Of a stretch of DNA of 64,000 nt, positions 23,447-36,200 are shown one piece after another. The position numbers were made by a program, and so were the translations under genes. The notes below the pieces were generated by a model. The model did not search any database. It worked only from the letters and a program-made list of their open reading frames with translations, and was not told where the DNA came from. The DNA lies in assembly GCA_037892935.1 (NCBI GenBank), contig JAYXKI010000002.1, forward strand, positions 2,418,001 through 2,482,000. The letters are read 5' to 3'. The DNA comes from Phlebopus portentosus. Taxonomy: Eukaryota; Basidiomycota; Agaricomycetes; Boletales; Boletinellaceae. The stretch's first letter is position 1. Each line of letters opens with the position of its first letter.

Positions 23447-25026
23447 TTATGCAATATTTACCATTGTTTGGCCTCGAAAGACCGAAAATTCCGAACGATC
23501 AACATTGAACTCCGCGCTAAACCGTTCCCAGGTATCTAGAGCCCCTGAGAGGAATGCTTTAAAAGCATCCTCTAAGTGGGGCATGTTCGGCCTGAGGGAG
23601 TGGATAGCGCTGACTGCGTCAGCGCTTTTCCACTCCTTCATGCCTCCCAATGTGGCTTTCTGAGGGTCTGAGTCCGGGGCCAGGATGATATTCGGATCGT
23701 TTATGAGCATTCGCAGGTGAGTCTTGAGTCGTTCGTGTAACGTTCCCATTTGCAATGCATTAACCTTTTCTTTCTCCTTCCCTCGTACAGAAGCGATATA
23801 ATGAAGCGAAACGGCCTCGCGGTACAACACCAGCACAGCAAGCTCGGTCATCGTCGCCCAGTCATTCAAACCCTTCAATAAATTCTCTTCAAGATTGGTC
23901 CAGGTACGCTTTTCTTTCAACGCGCGAACTCGGAGCAAAAAATTGATATACATTTGTCGATTCGGAAGAACGTGCACCGCCGCTTCAAGATATGACGAAT
24001 ATCGAGTGTTCGACGTGTCCGGGTACGTAAATTCCAGCTTCAATATACGGATCGCGTAGTTTCGAAAGGTATGTTGCTGCCCCTTCTTGTCGTCTTTATG
24101 ATTCACATACATTCCCAACAGGATCAAAAACTTCACGGCCCCTCCCTGTGTCGACTCCTTCGCCTGCTTCACTACCATCCTCACAGGCCCATGCGCAATT
24201 GCAAAAGCACCAGATGAGTTCTGTAAGTGATGTTGCTGTTGCGCTTCTCCACGCTGGCTTCCTTCGATTTGGTGGCTTTGTAACATCGCTGCGCTTGCGG
24301 CTGCAGTAGCAGACGCATTAAACGGATCCATGTCTGTCTCGATCTCCTCACCATCGATTTCGTCATCGCATGGACCTAGGGCTTCAAGAACGGCAGCATT
24401 CTCCTTGTTGGGGAGAGAAATCGGTGAGACTCCCAACTCAATCCATTTCGCTCTCATTGCTGAATCATCGCTATTAATACTAATAAACTTTACTTATTCG
24501 GGAAAGAGCGATTCGCAAATTTTTGAGAATAATTCCACCTGGAGGGAAGCCCTCTCCTCATCGCCTAAAGCCTGCCAGGCAGCCTCTCCTCCCATTCGAT
24601 TGATCAGCTCCGCTTGAGCTTCTCTGGTCAGTATTTCTTGTTCTTCTTCGGTTTTCGACTGTAAGTACTTCGCCCCAACACCTCGCATCGACAAATCTCG
24701 TTTCCATTCGCCGAGCATCCGATGCTTGGCTTTCTGGTCTTCTGCATGGTCCCCGTGGGTCCCTGTATATTTCATGGCTAAAGTCGGCTCATTGAGCACT
24801 GCGCCTGGGGTATTACAGGCTTGTCCAAGAGGACTCCTGTTGAAGACGTTGATGGCCTCTTGGAGGCCATCAATGAATGTATTTTTTTGAGTTTCCCCTT
24901 CTCAGAGAAAACAGCAAAATCGTCCCCAAATAACCATTCACTAACAAGTGCTCTGCTCACTACCCATACAATAATAAAGTATCGCTGACGGCTGCGCGTT
25001 GAACGCCCTAGTGAAACAACTGCTCA
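23447..25026 (-). pseudogene. Unrecognised protein-coding frame interrupted by one stop codon
   Basis: A long minus-strand frame of about 480 codons runs from about 24898 to 23447 with one in-frame TAA at 24494-24496. Before it: FIDGLQEAINVFNRSPLGQ to LFSKICESLFPE. After it: VKFISINSDDSAMRAKWIEL through HKDDKKGQQHTFRNYAIR to MVNIA. Codon composition looks coding on both sides. A possible first exon (MSSCFTRAFNAQPSAIL, ATG at 25026) overlaps the Scd6 stop as ATGA and joins in phase over a GTGAGC intron. I found no in-phase intron that removes the TAA. Either a gene inactivated by one substitution, a stop readthrough, a sequence error or an unusual intron. No known domain seen. Confidence 0.55.
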
Positions 25027-26691
25027 TTGCTGTACTGGAGGGGCAGTACGACGTGGACCACCTCCACGTCTTCCTCCGCGACCACCTCCACGGCGACCAT
25101 GCCCATAACCTCCAACATATGCTCCAGGACCCATGAGTCCCACACCACCAGGCTCACCAAATGTTGCGACATTCTTTTCCCTTTCTTCCTCCCGGCGGCT
25201 CTTCCCTCCGCCGCGCTTTCCTCCTCTCCCACCACGGGCCGGAGGTGCGCTGCTCGCAGACGATGATAGGTTATCGAAAAATGATTTCTTCGGGTTGTAA
25301 GAAAGTTCTTTCTCCTGAGGAGACTTGCTTGCTGCCTTCGACGCAGCATCGCCATCTTCGGAAGGATTCGTGTTAGTGTCACTCTCGTCACCGTGTCCAG
25401 CGGCCTGGTTTGCAAGCGCAGCTTTGTCAAACCGTGCATTCGAGCTCTGGAAGTCGAAATCCGTCTTAGGGACGGTAATTTCCGCATGCTGCTGCCCACC
25501 ACCACTCTTCTTCGTACGTTGATTCGTATTCGATAAACGAACTTCACTCATTGCGCGTTCCACCTTCTCCAAAGTTGCAGCAGCATTCGCGACAGAGCCA
25601 TTGTTCGCGCGTCGTCCGTTGCTGCTCGTACGACCGCTCCCAGCATTTGTCTGTTGCTGAGATTGTGTCGTCTGTTGTTCGTTGCCAGTGGCGCTCGGAG
25701 GCTGCACCGGCGGGGTCTGAGTTGTGCCCGGTTGAGGCGGCACCCAAAGGAGGTCTTTGACCTAAATTTGCAGGGACTTGCTGTGGAGGGGGCGTAATAC
25801 CGTTTTGACCAGGAACTGGATATTGCCCAAATGCGCCATTCGGCATCGGAGGTCCTGAAGCCTGTGCATTGCATTAGCATTCATTCGTAACTGCAAGTAT
25901 AAGACGAATAGATAGAACAAGAATCAGAAGGAAGGCAACGGAAGCATCCACATGGTGTTTTTGCGCTCTCGGACGCTCGAGCTTGTGCTCGTTTACATCC
26001 GTATTGGCTTCATCACGGAGAGAAGTGCGTAAAAGAGAAGACAGTAGGACTCACTCCAATCACAGCTGGATCGTCATGGACACTCCTAGTGCGTACTGGC
26101 ATAGGGTCATTATCGAGAGCAATGTCTTTCACTTCAGAGGCACGGAAAATGATGAATTGATATGGTAGTTCTGCAGGCGGAATGTACTCCTCAGGTGGTC
26201 TGTAATTCAAGAATTATTAGAAGCAGAAGATATATAGACGTAATCAGCGGCATGAGATTGAAAAGTGCCGTTGGCAAAGCAATGTGAAGTATCAACATGA
26301 TTGGGCGTAGGTCGTGAGTCATCAAACGCATTGTTCATCTCATTGCATCGCCCAAGAGCAACGAATGGAAGAGAATATTCAAAAACAGACACGTACCGTC
26401 GATTTTCGGTGCCCATGGAGTACACTACATCAAACCGACATAGTCGAAGTCGTCGTAACCATCAGCAAATGAGCGCGTCTCAACAGCAGCGTCAACCCTC
26501 AAAAAGCCGCTTACCATTTCGTAGTTGGATTGTCGAGTTCGAAGGATCAAGACCAGCGAGAATACCGCGGTAGCGGACATCAGAATGCGATAAGAGAGAA
26601 ATGGATTTCCTGCATGGGGGGAATTGCAAGATGAGAAGTGCTGTGTACTAAACTGCGACGAGACGACCGACCCGATGAAGCTATTCGCCAT
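25024..26691 (-). CDS. SCD6: Scd6/LSM14-family mRNP protein (LSm, FDF, TFG, RGG)
   Basis: A translation repressor and P-body assembly factor that binds eIF4G and Dcp2/Dhh1. Exon 1 is MANSFIG (ATG 26691). The LSm14 domain continues SISLLSHSDVRYRGILAGLD, VYSMGTENRR, PPEEYIPPAELPYQFIIF and RASEVKDIALDND. A Pro/Gln-rich linker follows, then EKVERAMSEVRLSN, the FDF motif TVPKTDFDFQSSNARFDK, the TFG-type motif SYNPKKSFFDNLSSS, and RGG repeats to PPVQQ (stop 25024). The reading frame changes near 25750, between VPGQNG and VPPQPGTTQT. A 46-nt intron from GTATTACG to TCAAAG (about 25801-25756) would restore it; otherwise the copy has a frameshift. A degenerate partial copy lies just upstream. Confidence 0.88.
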
Positions 26692-26999
26692 TTTCGTTTT
26701 GTTCACAGGAGCTGTGCGATAATACGAGAAAATCGATGAGAAATAAGATAGTTCGCTGAAAAGAAAGGATGGCAGGTATACAGAAGAGTAGGAGAAGTGT
26801 TGAAACGACGCCAAGTTAGTTTGACGCGTAACGAAATGGGATGCTGGATGACTAAGCAACTACCTTGATTCAGAACAAATTTCGAATTTGCCTCGTGAAC
26901 AACATCTAATAATATATCTTCACTTTGCGTATGTACTACAAAAAAATATAAACGATATGAGTCCCGGTCCGCCGGCTGGAAGCTCGAGGAACACAAGCA

Positions 27000-27765
27000 A
27001 GAATTTGCTCCAAAGCGATGGCAGCGCTCGTGTCAGAACCGTTGTTTGCACATCGACCATTGCTGCTCGTACGTACGACCACTCCCAGCAATTCATTTAT
27101 TGCTGAGACGCATTCGTCTGAGGTCCTTGACCTAAGTTTGCAGAGTTTGCAGTAGCTCGCCGTGGAGGGGGTATAATACCAATTTGACCAGGACTGGATA
27201 CAGTGTCCAGAGGCACTATTCGCCATCGGAAGTCCTAGAGGCTGTGTATTGAATTAGTACTCATCCGTAACTAACTGCTAGCATAAACTGGATGAATAAA
27301 TATAGCGGATATCAGGGGGCAACGGAAGCATCCACACGATGTTTTGGACGATGACGGCTCTTTGGGTCTGTACCCGTTTATTTTACATCCTCTATGTCGC
27401 CTTCATCACACAGTGGTCATCGTGATTACGTGAGTGAAGCTATCGGAGTGTGAAGCGGAACGTGAAATGTTTCGCATTCCGCATCATATTCCCACGCCCT
27501 CGGATCCGGACCACTATGTCATGAAGAGAAGTGCATGCAATCAAATAGGACTCACCATAATCACAAACACGGATCGTAATGGACATTCGTGGCACCTACT
27601 ATCATAGGGTCATCGTTGAGAGCAATGTTTTTCTTTTAACTTTGGAGGCATGGAGAATAATGAACTGATATTTACCCCTCAGCTGACCCGTATTTATTAG
27701 AAACAGAAGCCGTATTTCTCGAGAATGAAAAGTGCTATTCCCGGGACCGAGCAGCAATGTGATCA
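27000..27765 (-). pseudogene. Decayed partial duplicate of SCD6
   Basis: The DNA is collinear with 25560-26290 of SCD6, including intron sequence. Shared blocks include the GTTGCTGCTCGTACG segment (27058 region versus 25618), the TGACCTAA(A/G)TTTGCAG segment (27128 versus 25758), GGCAACGGAAGCATCCACA (27318 versus 25934) and CATAGGGTCAT (27603 versus 26099). There are many substitutions and indels, and the copy lacks the LSm start exon and the FDF/RGG end. It lies about 1.4 kb upstream of the parent, so it probably arose by local tandem duplication followed by decay. No intact frame. Confidence 0.8.
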
Positions 27766-27813
27766 GAAGCGCCACAGTGACTCGTGTGCTCAAACATGAC
27801 TCTTGGAGCCAAG

Positions 27814-27884
27814 CTTCAGACTTATTTCGAATCAGACTTCAGACTTCTGAGTCAGACTCCAAGACTTTTGAGTCAGACTCGGAC
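27814..27884. repeat. Short GAGTCAGACT-type repeats
   Basis: Irregular tandem copies of (A/G)(A/G)TCAGACT(C/T) occur about four times with 10-25 bp spacing. Simple-sequence expansion with no recognised role. Confidence 0.6.
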
Positions 27885-28152
27885 CCGAACATACTGCATT
27901 TGAGAATGTTTTATTTATTTGAAATTGCCTCGCATATAGCACATTTTCTCTTGTATATTGTAAACACCAAAGGTTGTCCACCACGTAAAAGAGAAGACGA
28001 GAACTTGCTTCAAGCCACCACCAAGCAACTAGAGCAAGAGCAACTAGAGAACAGTGCCCAACCTGAAAGAACTTGTATTAGTTTCCATTTGCGATATATG
28101 AATATACAAGACAAGGTATAAGCCGCCGTCCCGCTCGCGGAAAGGACCTGTT

Positions 28153-29608
28153 TTACTTTCGGAATAAAGGAAGAGCGAACGCTCCAGCGAGCACCAAAGC
28201 GGCTAAAACTATAGCGAGAATGCGAGAAGAATCGTTTTCAGATTTGACTGCCTCCGATCGCTTACTAGCGGGTCTACGGTGCGGAGTCGAGCGGGACGGC
28301 GCTGGCGAATCAGGAAAGACCAATTGCACGTACCCGATGGATTTTAATCCCTGAATGCTGTAGGGACTGTCAGGAAAGACGATAATATGATAAAGAAAGG
28401 TGGACATACTAGTAGCCTTCTATATTTCGTTTGATGTCATCCTCGGTTCCTATCGGTACACCGTCTAAAGTCAGGATCAACTTTGTGGAATCGCCTGACT
28501 CATCAAAAGTTGCGGCTAGAGTAGCGAAATGCTCTATGGATGATAATTAAAATGAAAACTGGCGGGATAAACACCTGGCAAAAGACCCACCAGATGGCCA
28601 GTTAGGACTTGACAGTGCCCATTTCTGAACAAAGCGCTTCGGTTTTTCTACGGACACGAACTCGCCCTTGACGCCTCCACCGAAAAGAGAGAAAGGAGCT
28701 CCCGGCTCTGGTTTCGACTAATAGACAAAAGGCGTAAGACAGATGTCCACGCTCCGAAGACACTTTTCTTACCTGTGCAGGGGCCCGAGACCACAGCGGA
28801 ATCTTGCTTTCTTCCGTCAACAACTGGAAGAGATCTTCCGCAGATGCCATGAACGAAGATTCCACTTCCACCTTGGCCGTGTTGAGCGGCTTCTTCTCCT
28901 GCCTGACAACCTTCGGCCCATTTGCTGAAGAAGCGGAAGCAGCAGGTTTAGTTGCAGGAGCCGGAGTGCTGGTACGTGAAGGCTCTTGAGAGCCAGTGAC
29001 CTGAAGGTCTTTGCCATGAGTGGCAGTCAGTGCGACAGGGAATTCAGCGAACTTCGCCTCGAGTGCCGCCGGAAGTCGTGCCTTTGCAAATTCGAAAAGT
29101 TCATCCACAGCAGGCGAGGTACTTGTCGATAGAGACCAGTAGTACTTAAGTCAAAGGTTCGCATTGAATGAAGATTCGGTGTGAAGAACGAATACATCGA
29201 ACGTACGACGTAATGCGAAGTCCCATCCAGCGTAATCTCATGGGATACTTCAGGAATCTTCAGCCGCCCAGATACCTGCGTTCCGTCAGACGCAGTTCCT
29301 TTCCACTTCAAGTCTACAGAGCAATCGTAAATGGTGATGAGTCTGCCAGGATCACGATACGGTTAGGTCGAGCAAGCATTCCGTCAGCCAGCTCTTTCCC
29401 GCAACTTGACTAGTGCAACTCACTTTGACTTGCGCTGACCGAGCTCAATATCACCATCCACGTCTGTTACTTCCGAGATGGATACGATCTGCTCGCCTTC
29501 TTTGATCTCGATCGTGGGCAGCTCCCGTTCAAACCAGCTCTTGCCCCATGAAGTCACGTTCTTATTCTTCCAATGCCAATTTGCGGTACTAGGTGGCATA
29601 GACGACAT
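28153..29608 (-). CDS. AHA1: Aha1-like activator of Hsp90 ATPase with C-terminal membrane segment
   Basis: Stimulates Hsp90 ATPase. Exon 1 (ATG 29608, MSSMPPSTANWHWKNKNVTS) and the following KWKGTASDGTQVSG and PEVSHEITLDG form the N-terminal Aha1 domain that contacts Hsp90. A Pro/Ala/Ser linker leads to the C-terminal AHSA1 (START-like) domain: VEVESSFMASAEDLFQLLT, LFGGGVKGEFVSVEKPKRF, VQKWALSSPNWPSG, SGDSTKLILTLDGVPIG, then EGYYIQGLKSIGYV. An added tail of about 50 residues is Ser/Arg/Lys-rich and ends with ILAIVLAALVLAGAFALPLF-RK, a typical single membrane span at the extreme C-terminus. The intron acceptor chosen (ctacag) keeps the frame open into the tail. Divergent from the ABC transporter. 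Confidence 0.88.
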
Positions 29609-30255
29609 GCTGGAAGCTCCTGAAGTTTAATGACTAGTTGGGCGAAATCACGAAAGCAAAACAGGACAGAAAAGAAAAGATGAATGAGATGAAGATGGTA
29701 AGGGCGTTGTAAAGGAAGAGCGTTGAAATACGCGCAATCACTGCTCAATCTAGAAACTTCTACGCAGCTTTCTCAATTCGGTATAATACCTCAAAGGCAA
29801 ACACCTCAATCTCCGTCTCCATCAAGATGATTTGTTGTCCAGCCAAACATTATTGGATCAGCGGTACTGTAGGTGTAACGACTACAAGTGCGACTGGTAT
29901 TGCCTGCTAAGCAAACTCATGAAAACACCTCGACGCGTCGGGGGCTTTTCTGCGCTCGTGCTGATTCTCTGATCAATTCAATCTCATCGCCCGTATGCAT
30001 GCGGAGCGAAACTTAAATATAGTGGTTCCGTGGAAACATCCGATATCTACAGTATGACTCGAGCGTAATACGGCGTTTCCAATTGGTAAAGCTCCAAGCT
30101 CGCCGGTCCAACACGCACATACAAATGCTACGGCTCCCGAAGCTCGCCTTACTCTTCACTTGAGAACACCTCTCTTCTTGCGTCGTGAACTCTGGCAGCA
30201 CTCGTCTTAGATGCCAAGTCTCTGACCCGGACGTCTCTCTTATCGCTGGGAAACT
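29609..30255. promoter_or_regulatory. Bidirectional promoter, AHA1 / ABC transporter
   Basis: A 647-bp gap between divergent genes. It contains the palindrome CGACGCGTCG (29931-29940) with an ACGCGT core. No clear TATA box near either start, and no supported reading frame. Confidence 0.45.
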
Positions 30256-33200
30256 ATGCTACTTGCAAACCCTCTGAATTGGTTCCGTCGCAAGCCTGCT
30301 CCTCCAGCATTTGGAAAAGACAAGATCGTACCAGAAAATGAAGCTTCGTACGCACCAATTCTTGCTGATATATTCTAGTCCAGACTTATCTATCGTTTAT
30401 TTGCAGACTCTTGTCTAGATTGACTTTCGAGTGGCTTGCTCCTTTCCTATACGTTGGTGCCAGCAGACCGCTCGAGAAGGATGGTCAGTACCGGCACCCG
30501 TGCTGCTTTGTGCTTCTTTCTGATCAGCATGTTTACGACAGACTTGTGGAGCCTTCCGCCTGAGCGGCGCACTGAAGCTCTCACGAATCTTGTTGAAGAT
30601 CATTTTTACAAACGTCTACCGCCTGAGAAAAGACCGTCTTATATGCGAAGAGATTCGTCTGGTGATCAAGCTAATGAGTCAAGGAATTGTGACCCTGGAG
30701 ACGAAAAGGAGGAAGGCGAGAAAGCAGAAGACCTCGAAGCAACGCCACCAGATTCAATAACGACTGTTGAATCAGTGGATGGGAAACATCCGAGTTTCTC
30801 CTTCCTAAAGTACAAGAACGTCCGGCAGTCGATCTCCAAGAACGCCGAGAAGAAGGATCCACCAAAGTATTCAAAGCGTCCCCTCCTCTCCGCTGTCCAT
30901 GCAGCCTTCTTCTGGCGTTGGTGGAGCGCAGGATTCTTGAAGCTCGGTGCTGGTAATTGACAATATTAGCTATGCCTGAGATCACTTGACTGATCTGTTT
31001 CGTTTATAGATACATTGAAGACTACCAGTCCGCTTATATCAAAGCTCCTCCTCGCATGGCTCACAGATGCTTTCTTATTTGCTCAGTCCGGAGGTTTGAC
31101 ATCTCGTTATACATGTTGACGGATTCCATTTTAACTACTTATCTATGAACATAGGTCGGACATCGCAACCTCGAGGGATCGGATACGGTATTGGACTCGG
31201 TATAGCTCTCTTCACAATGCAAGGTAAGCTGGATTCATTACCTAAAGTCTTGAGTTCATGATACGAAGTCCTTCCAGAGGTCGCTTCGCTTGTAAGTCTC
31301 TAGTTCTTATGCCTTCCAGTCAGTGTCTCGATATCAATTGGCAGATGACGAACCAATATATAATGTGTATGTTCCATATCATTGCGATATGTCATTTCTC
31401 ACATTCTTTCTCATATTTTGATCTTCTGCCCTCTGTTCTCCAGTCACCATGACGAATGGCTTGTGCCTCAGATCAGCGGTAAATACCAAAGCCAGTTTGT
31501 CATCGTCAGCCGTGATCAATATGTTCCTCTAGCTCATTGGAGCTATTTTTCGCAAATCATTGCGTCTCTCGGGAAAGGCGCGAACAAAACATAGCGTGGG
31601 ACAGATCACAACGATGATATCTACAGGCAAGCAGTTCATTCGCACTATCAGTATACCGTGATTAATTCTCATGCATCAGATGCAACGCGCCTTGATCTCG
31701 TATCTGCATCCATCCATAAGTAAGAGTTACAGGCCGGTTTCTTACAATATTTCTGACTATACTTCTCTGATAGTCTTTGGGTTGCGCCGATCCAGGTAGG
31801 TTTTCACGCGAATGCTTGATTCTAAGAAACTAATCATCGTCAACAGATCGTCATTGGAGTCGCATTACTAATTGATAATGTGTGTATACATATATACTAT
31901 TGAACTTGTTTTTGATTATAGTTAATGTAGTTGGGATATTCAGCTTTGGTCGGCCTCGCAGTAAGGAGAACTTTACCTTTCTGTCTAAGCCTGTCTATCA
32001 GGTGCTCATATCCTCGAACAGATCCTGATAATCGGTTTCCCACTGCAATACATTCTCGTACGAATCATGGTCAAAGCGCGCATGTCCATGGTACAGATTA
32101 CGGACAGACGAGTGAGATTGACGAATGAGGTAAAAACCCATCGTCATCGTTGTCTTTATTGTTTTCCTGATACTCGGATTTTCCCATAAGGTTTTACAGG
32201 GTATTCGGTTGATCAAACTATACGCCTGGGAAGTCTTCTACTCTCACCAGCTCGCTAGTCTGAGAGAGAAGGAGATCGCGAAAATCAGGCGAATCACGTA
32301 CGTGAATTACTGTAGTTCCATCTTTCAGGGTATTTCTCAGCCTTGCTTTTGACAAGTTATGCACGATCATTCCTGATTTCGGTCGTCACCATCATACCGA
32401 TTGCGGCCTCAGTCCTGTCTTTCGTGAGTATGACAAAAAGCACTCGGTAATCTAATGGAAGCTAACATATCTCTAAAGATCACGTATGCACTAAGTGGCC
32501 ATGCACTTGATCCAGCGATAATATTCAGCTCATTGCAATTTCTAAATGTAATCATCTCTCTTTCTTTTTATTCTTTTTGTTTATTGGCTTTACGTTTCTC
32601 GAAGATAATCCGAGCTCCTCTTATTTTCCTCCCGATGGTGCTTAGTCAAGTATCGGACGCAGCGGTGGCGCTAGGTCGAATTGCTGACTTCCTTACGGCA
32701 GAAGAACTCCAGGAACCATATCTCATTGACAAAGCCCCAAGTAACAAACATGCAATCCGTGCCGAAGGGTCTTTCACCTGGGAGACCGTTGGGAAAGTGG
32801 ATAATGACAAATTCGGAAGGAAAGGACCAGACGCACAGGGAGACGCTGGAAAAGGCAAGCCGAAGAAGCCTGAGCATCCCTCCGAAATAAACACTGTCAG
32901 CACCGGAAGAGCAAGAAAATGGTGGCCGAGGCGTAAAACAAAAGCTGATACTGCTATACTTCCCATGCCTGTGACTTCTGAGTCTCCAGCATCTCAATCC
33001 GGACCCAACGAAGGAGGAGCAAGTGGAGCTGATCAGACGGACTCACAAAGCAAAGACGACGAGGAGACTCCTTTTGCTTTGACTGATCTAAAGCTGAGAA
33101 TACCGCATGGGCAATTCGTAGCTATCGTCGGCCGCGTTGCGAGTGGGAAGAGCTCATTACTCCAGAGTCTAGTTGGTGAGATGAGGAAAGTGAACGGAGA

Positions 33201-36200
33201 GGTGAATATCAATCTGTGATTGACTAATATATGCATTGCTTATCTTTGTTGGCCATTTGCGCAGGTTGTCTTCGGAGGCAGCGTTGCATACGTTCCTCAG
33301 CAACCCTGGATAATGAACGCAACATTACAAGAAAACGTCCTCTTTGGAAAGGATGATGATGACATGAAGTAAATGTATTCTATACATGACGGAATCCGAC
33401 ATGACATTCTCAAATTTCTCCCTGAATCAGATTTAAGGAAGTCGTCCATGCATGCTCCTTACAGCATGATATCGACATGTTACCCAATGGCGTGGACACA
33501 GAAATCGGAGAGAAAGGTATTAACCTCAGCGGTGGACAAAAGGTACATATTCATCAAGTGTTGCTACCGCCGAGCTGATGCCTGCTCTAGGCGCGCGTTT
33601 CCCTTGCTCGAGCCGCATATTCAGACTGCGACATAGTCCTGCTTGACGACCCATTGAGTGCGGTAGATGCCCACGTTGGAAAGGCTATTTTGGAAGATTG
33701 TCTACTGAGTGGTCCGCTCGCGGATAAGACCCGCGTTCTTGTGACACATGCGCTGCATGTATTGGCTAAGACGGATTATATCTACATGATGGATAATGGG
33801 AAGATTACGGAGGAGGGCACATTCCAGGTATGGGTGATTTCTTTGTCACGCCTAGATTTTGTTTAAGACTTGCCGATCTAGGACCTTATGAAAGACGGCA
33901 AAGAATTCGCGAAGCTGATCGAGGAGTTCGGTGCTAGTGAAGAGGAGACTGAGTCGGACGGCGACACGATCAAAGTTGACACCAAGGCAGAAGTTTTCAG
34001 CAAAGCCGCCGATTCTCCGGACAGAAAGAAAGATCGTCTTCAGCTCATGTCGGAGGAAGAACGTAATACAGGCGCTGTTTCGTGGTCCACGTATAAAGAG
34101 TACCTTCGGCATGCTGGAGGAATCATCTGGGCACCAGTGATTATTTTACTCCTTACTCTCATGCAAGGGGCTTCAGGTAAGTAGATATCAAGGTTATGTA
34201 CATTCTTCGTTATTGACATTCTTTGCGACTGGATGATCAGTCGGTAACAACTTGTTCCTCGGATTTTGGACCGCTCTTAGCATACCCGGTTTCTCTGAGG
34301 GAGACTACATGGGTGTCTATGCTGCGCTCGGGGTTGCCCAGGCAGTCCTCACCTTCTTCTCAAGTTTGGTATTCTGGTATGCGATTGTCTCTGTCTAGAT
34401 GGGACTGACCATGATATGCTGACGCTTCAAAAGTCTTGTCGGCCTATATGCCGCTCTGAGGCTTTTCAAAGCAGCATTGATGGGTGTTCTTCGTTCGCCT
34501 GTATCATTCTTCGACACAACACCGATGGGTAAAGTTTGTCTATTCATGTCAAAGTTCTGAGTGTCTCAATGCTCGCAGGGCGTATCATCTCGCGATTATC
34601 AAAGGATCAGGATACACTAGATACCCAGTTAGCATTTTTCATGTATCAGGTGATTACGGATGTGGCACATCTGTCATTATGCGGGGCTAACAGATTCAAA
34701 AGCTTCTTACAACGTTCAGCAACGTCCTTGGGACAGGTAAACTACTTTAATCAAAATTTGTTTTGGTCACTGATGCTGACTTTGTTCAGTGGCACTGGTC
34801 TTTTATACGTTCCCTTATCTGGGAATCATTTTCGCTCCTCTGAGCGCTATGTACTATCTTGTCGCAAGCTTCTATCGGAAGACGAGCGTGGAGACGAAGC
34901 GACTCGACTCCTTGCAGCGCTCAGCCCTATATGCTTCCTATTCGGAAACACTCACGGGATTAGCTACCGTTCGAGCGTACCGCCGGCAGGTGAGAGCATG
35001 TCTGTAATCATCACTCAGGGGTTCATACTGTATCAAAGGAGCGATTCATTGACACGGCGGAGCATGGGATGGACCGTGAAAATAGAGCGTATTATATGAC
35101 CATCGCCATTCAGCGATGGCTCTCCGTCCGGCTGGACTTGTTCGGAAACTTCCTTATTCTTGGTATAGCACTATTTGCAGCGGGTTTTCGAAATTCGGTC
35201 AATCCATCCAAAATCGGTGTAGTTCTATCATATTCTCTCAGCAGTGCGTGATTTTCCTTGGACAAGATTTTATCTCGTCACTGATTCAGTCTACTTACAG
35301 TCACTCAGGTCTTCTGCAAGTACCTTTCTCTACCTGTCCATTACATTCTATTGATGCTTTGATTGTGTAACAGCCGATATGGTGTCTCAGGTCGCCCAGA
35401 ACGAGCAGAACATGAATGCAGTGGAACGAGTGCTAGTATACGTAGATCTTCCACCAGAGGGGACCTCCACAAAGCCGGGTAATATTCCTCGTTCGTGGCC
35501 TCAGAATGGTGAAGTGAAGTTCAAGAACGTAAAACTTGCATATCGCGAGGGCTTGCCACTTGTTTTGAAGGGTGTGAGCTTTGTAGTTAAACCAGGCGAA
35601 AAGGTATCCGCATATCAGTTGCTCGGTCCGATCATAGACACTGACTTTGGACCTAGGTCGGGATAGTTGGACGAACTGGTGCAGGTGAGATGATCTCAAA
35701 CCTGTAATTTAGTGGTTGATAAGCTGAACTCTTTCAAAGGCAAAAGCTCGCTTCTACAGGCTTTGTTCAGGTAATCATCCGATAAATACACGTCTTGGTT
35801 TACTTGCTCACCTCTACTCAGGATGGTCGAGCTTCGAGACGGCGCTATTGAGATCGACGACATAAATATCCAGACGGTCGGGTTAGAGATCCTGCGCCAA
35901 CGGCTCGCGTTGGTCCCCCAAGACAGTACGCTCTTCCTGGGAACATTGAGAGACAATCTGTAACGTCTGAGATGCACTTGCTTCTTCCGTAGTTATTAAG
36001 GAATCGCTGCAGCGATCCTTTGAACACGCACACTGATGCTGAGGTCATCTCAGCCTCAGACGTGCGTGGTTGATACCACCAGAGGGGACAGTGATGGACC
36101 CAGCTGCCGAAAGAAAATTCAGCTTAGATGTTACCGTGAGTGACGAAGGTAAGCTTTCATTGCCTTTCTCATGACTCCGTTCTGACAATTGCGGCGAAGG

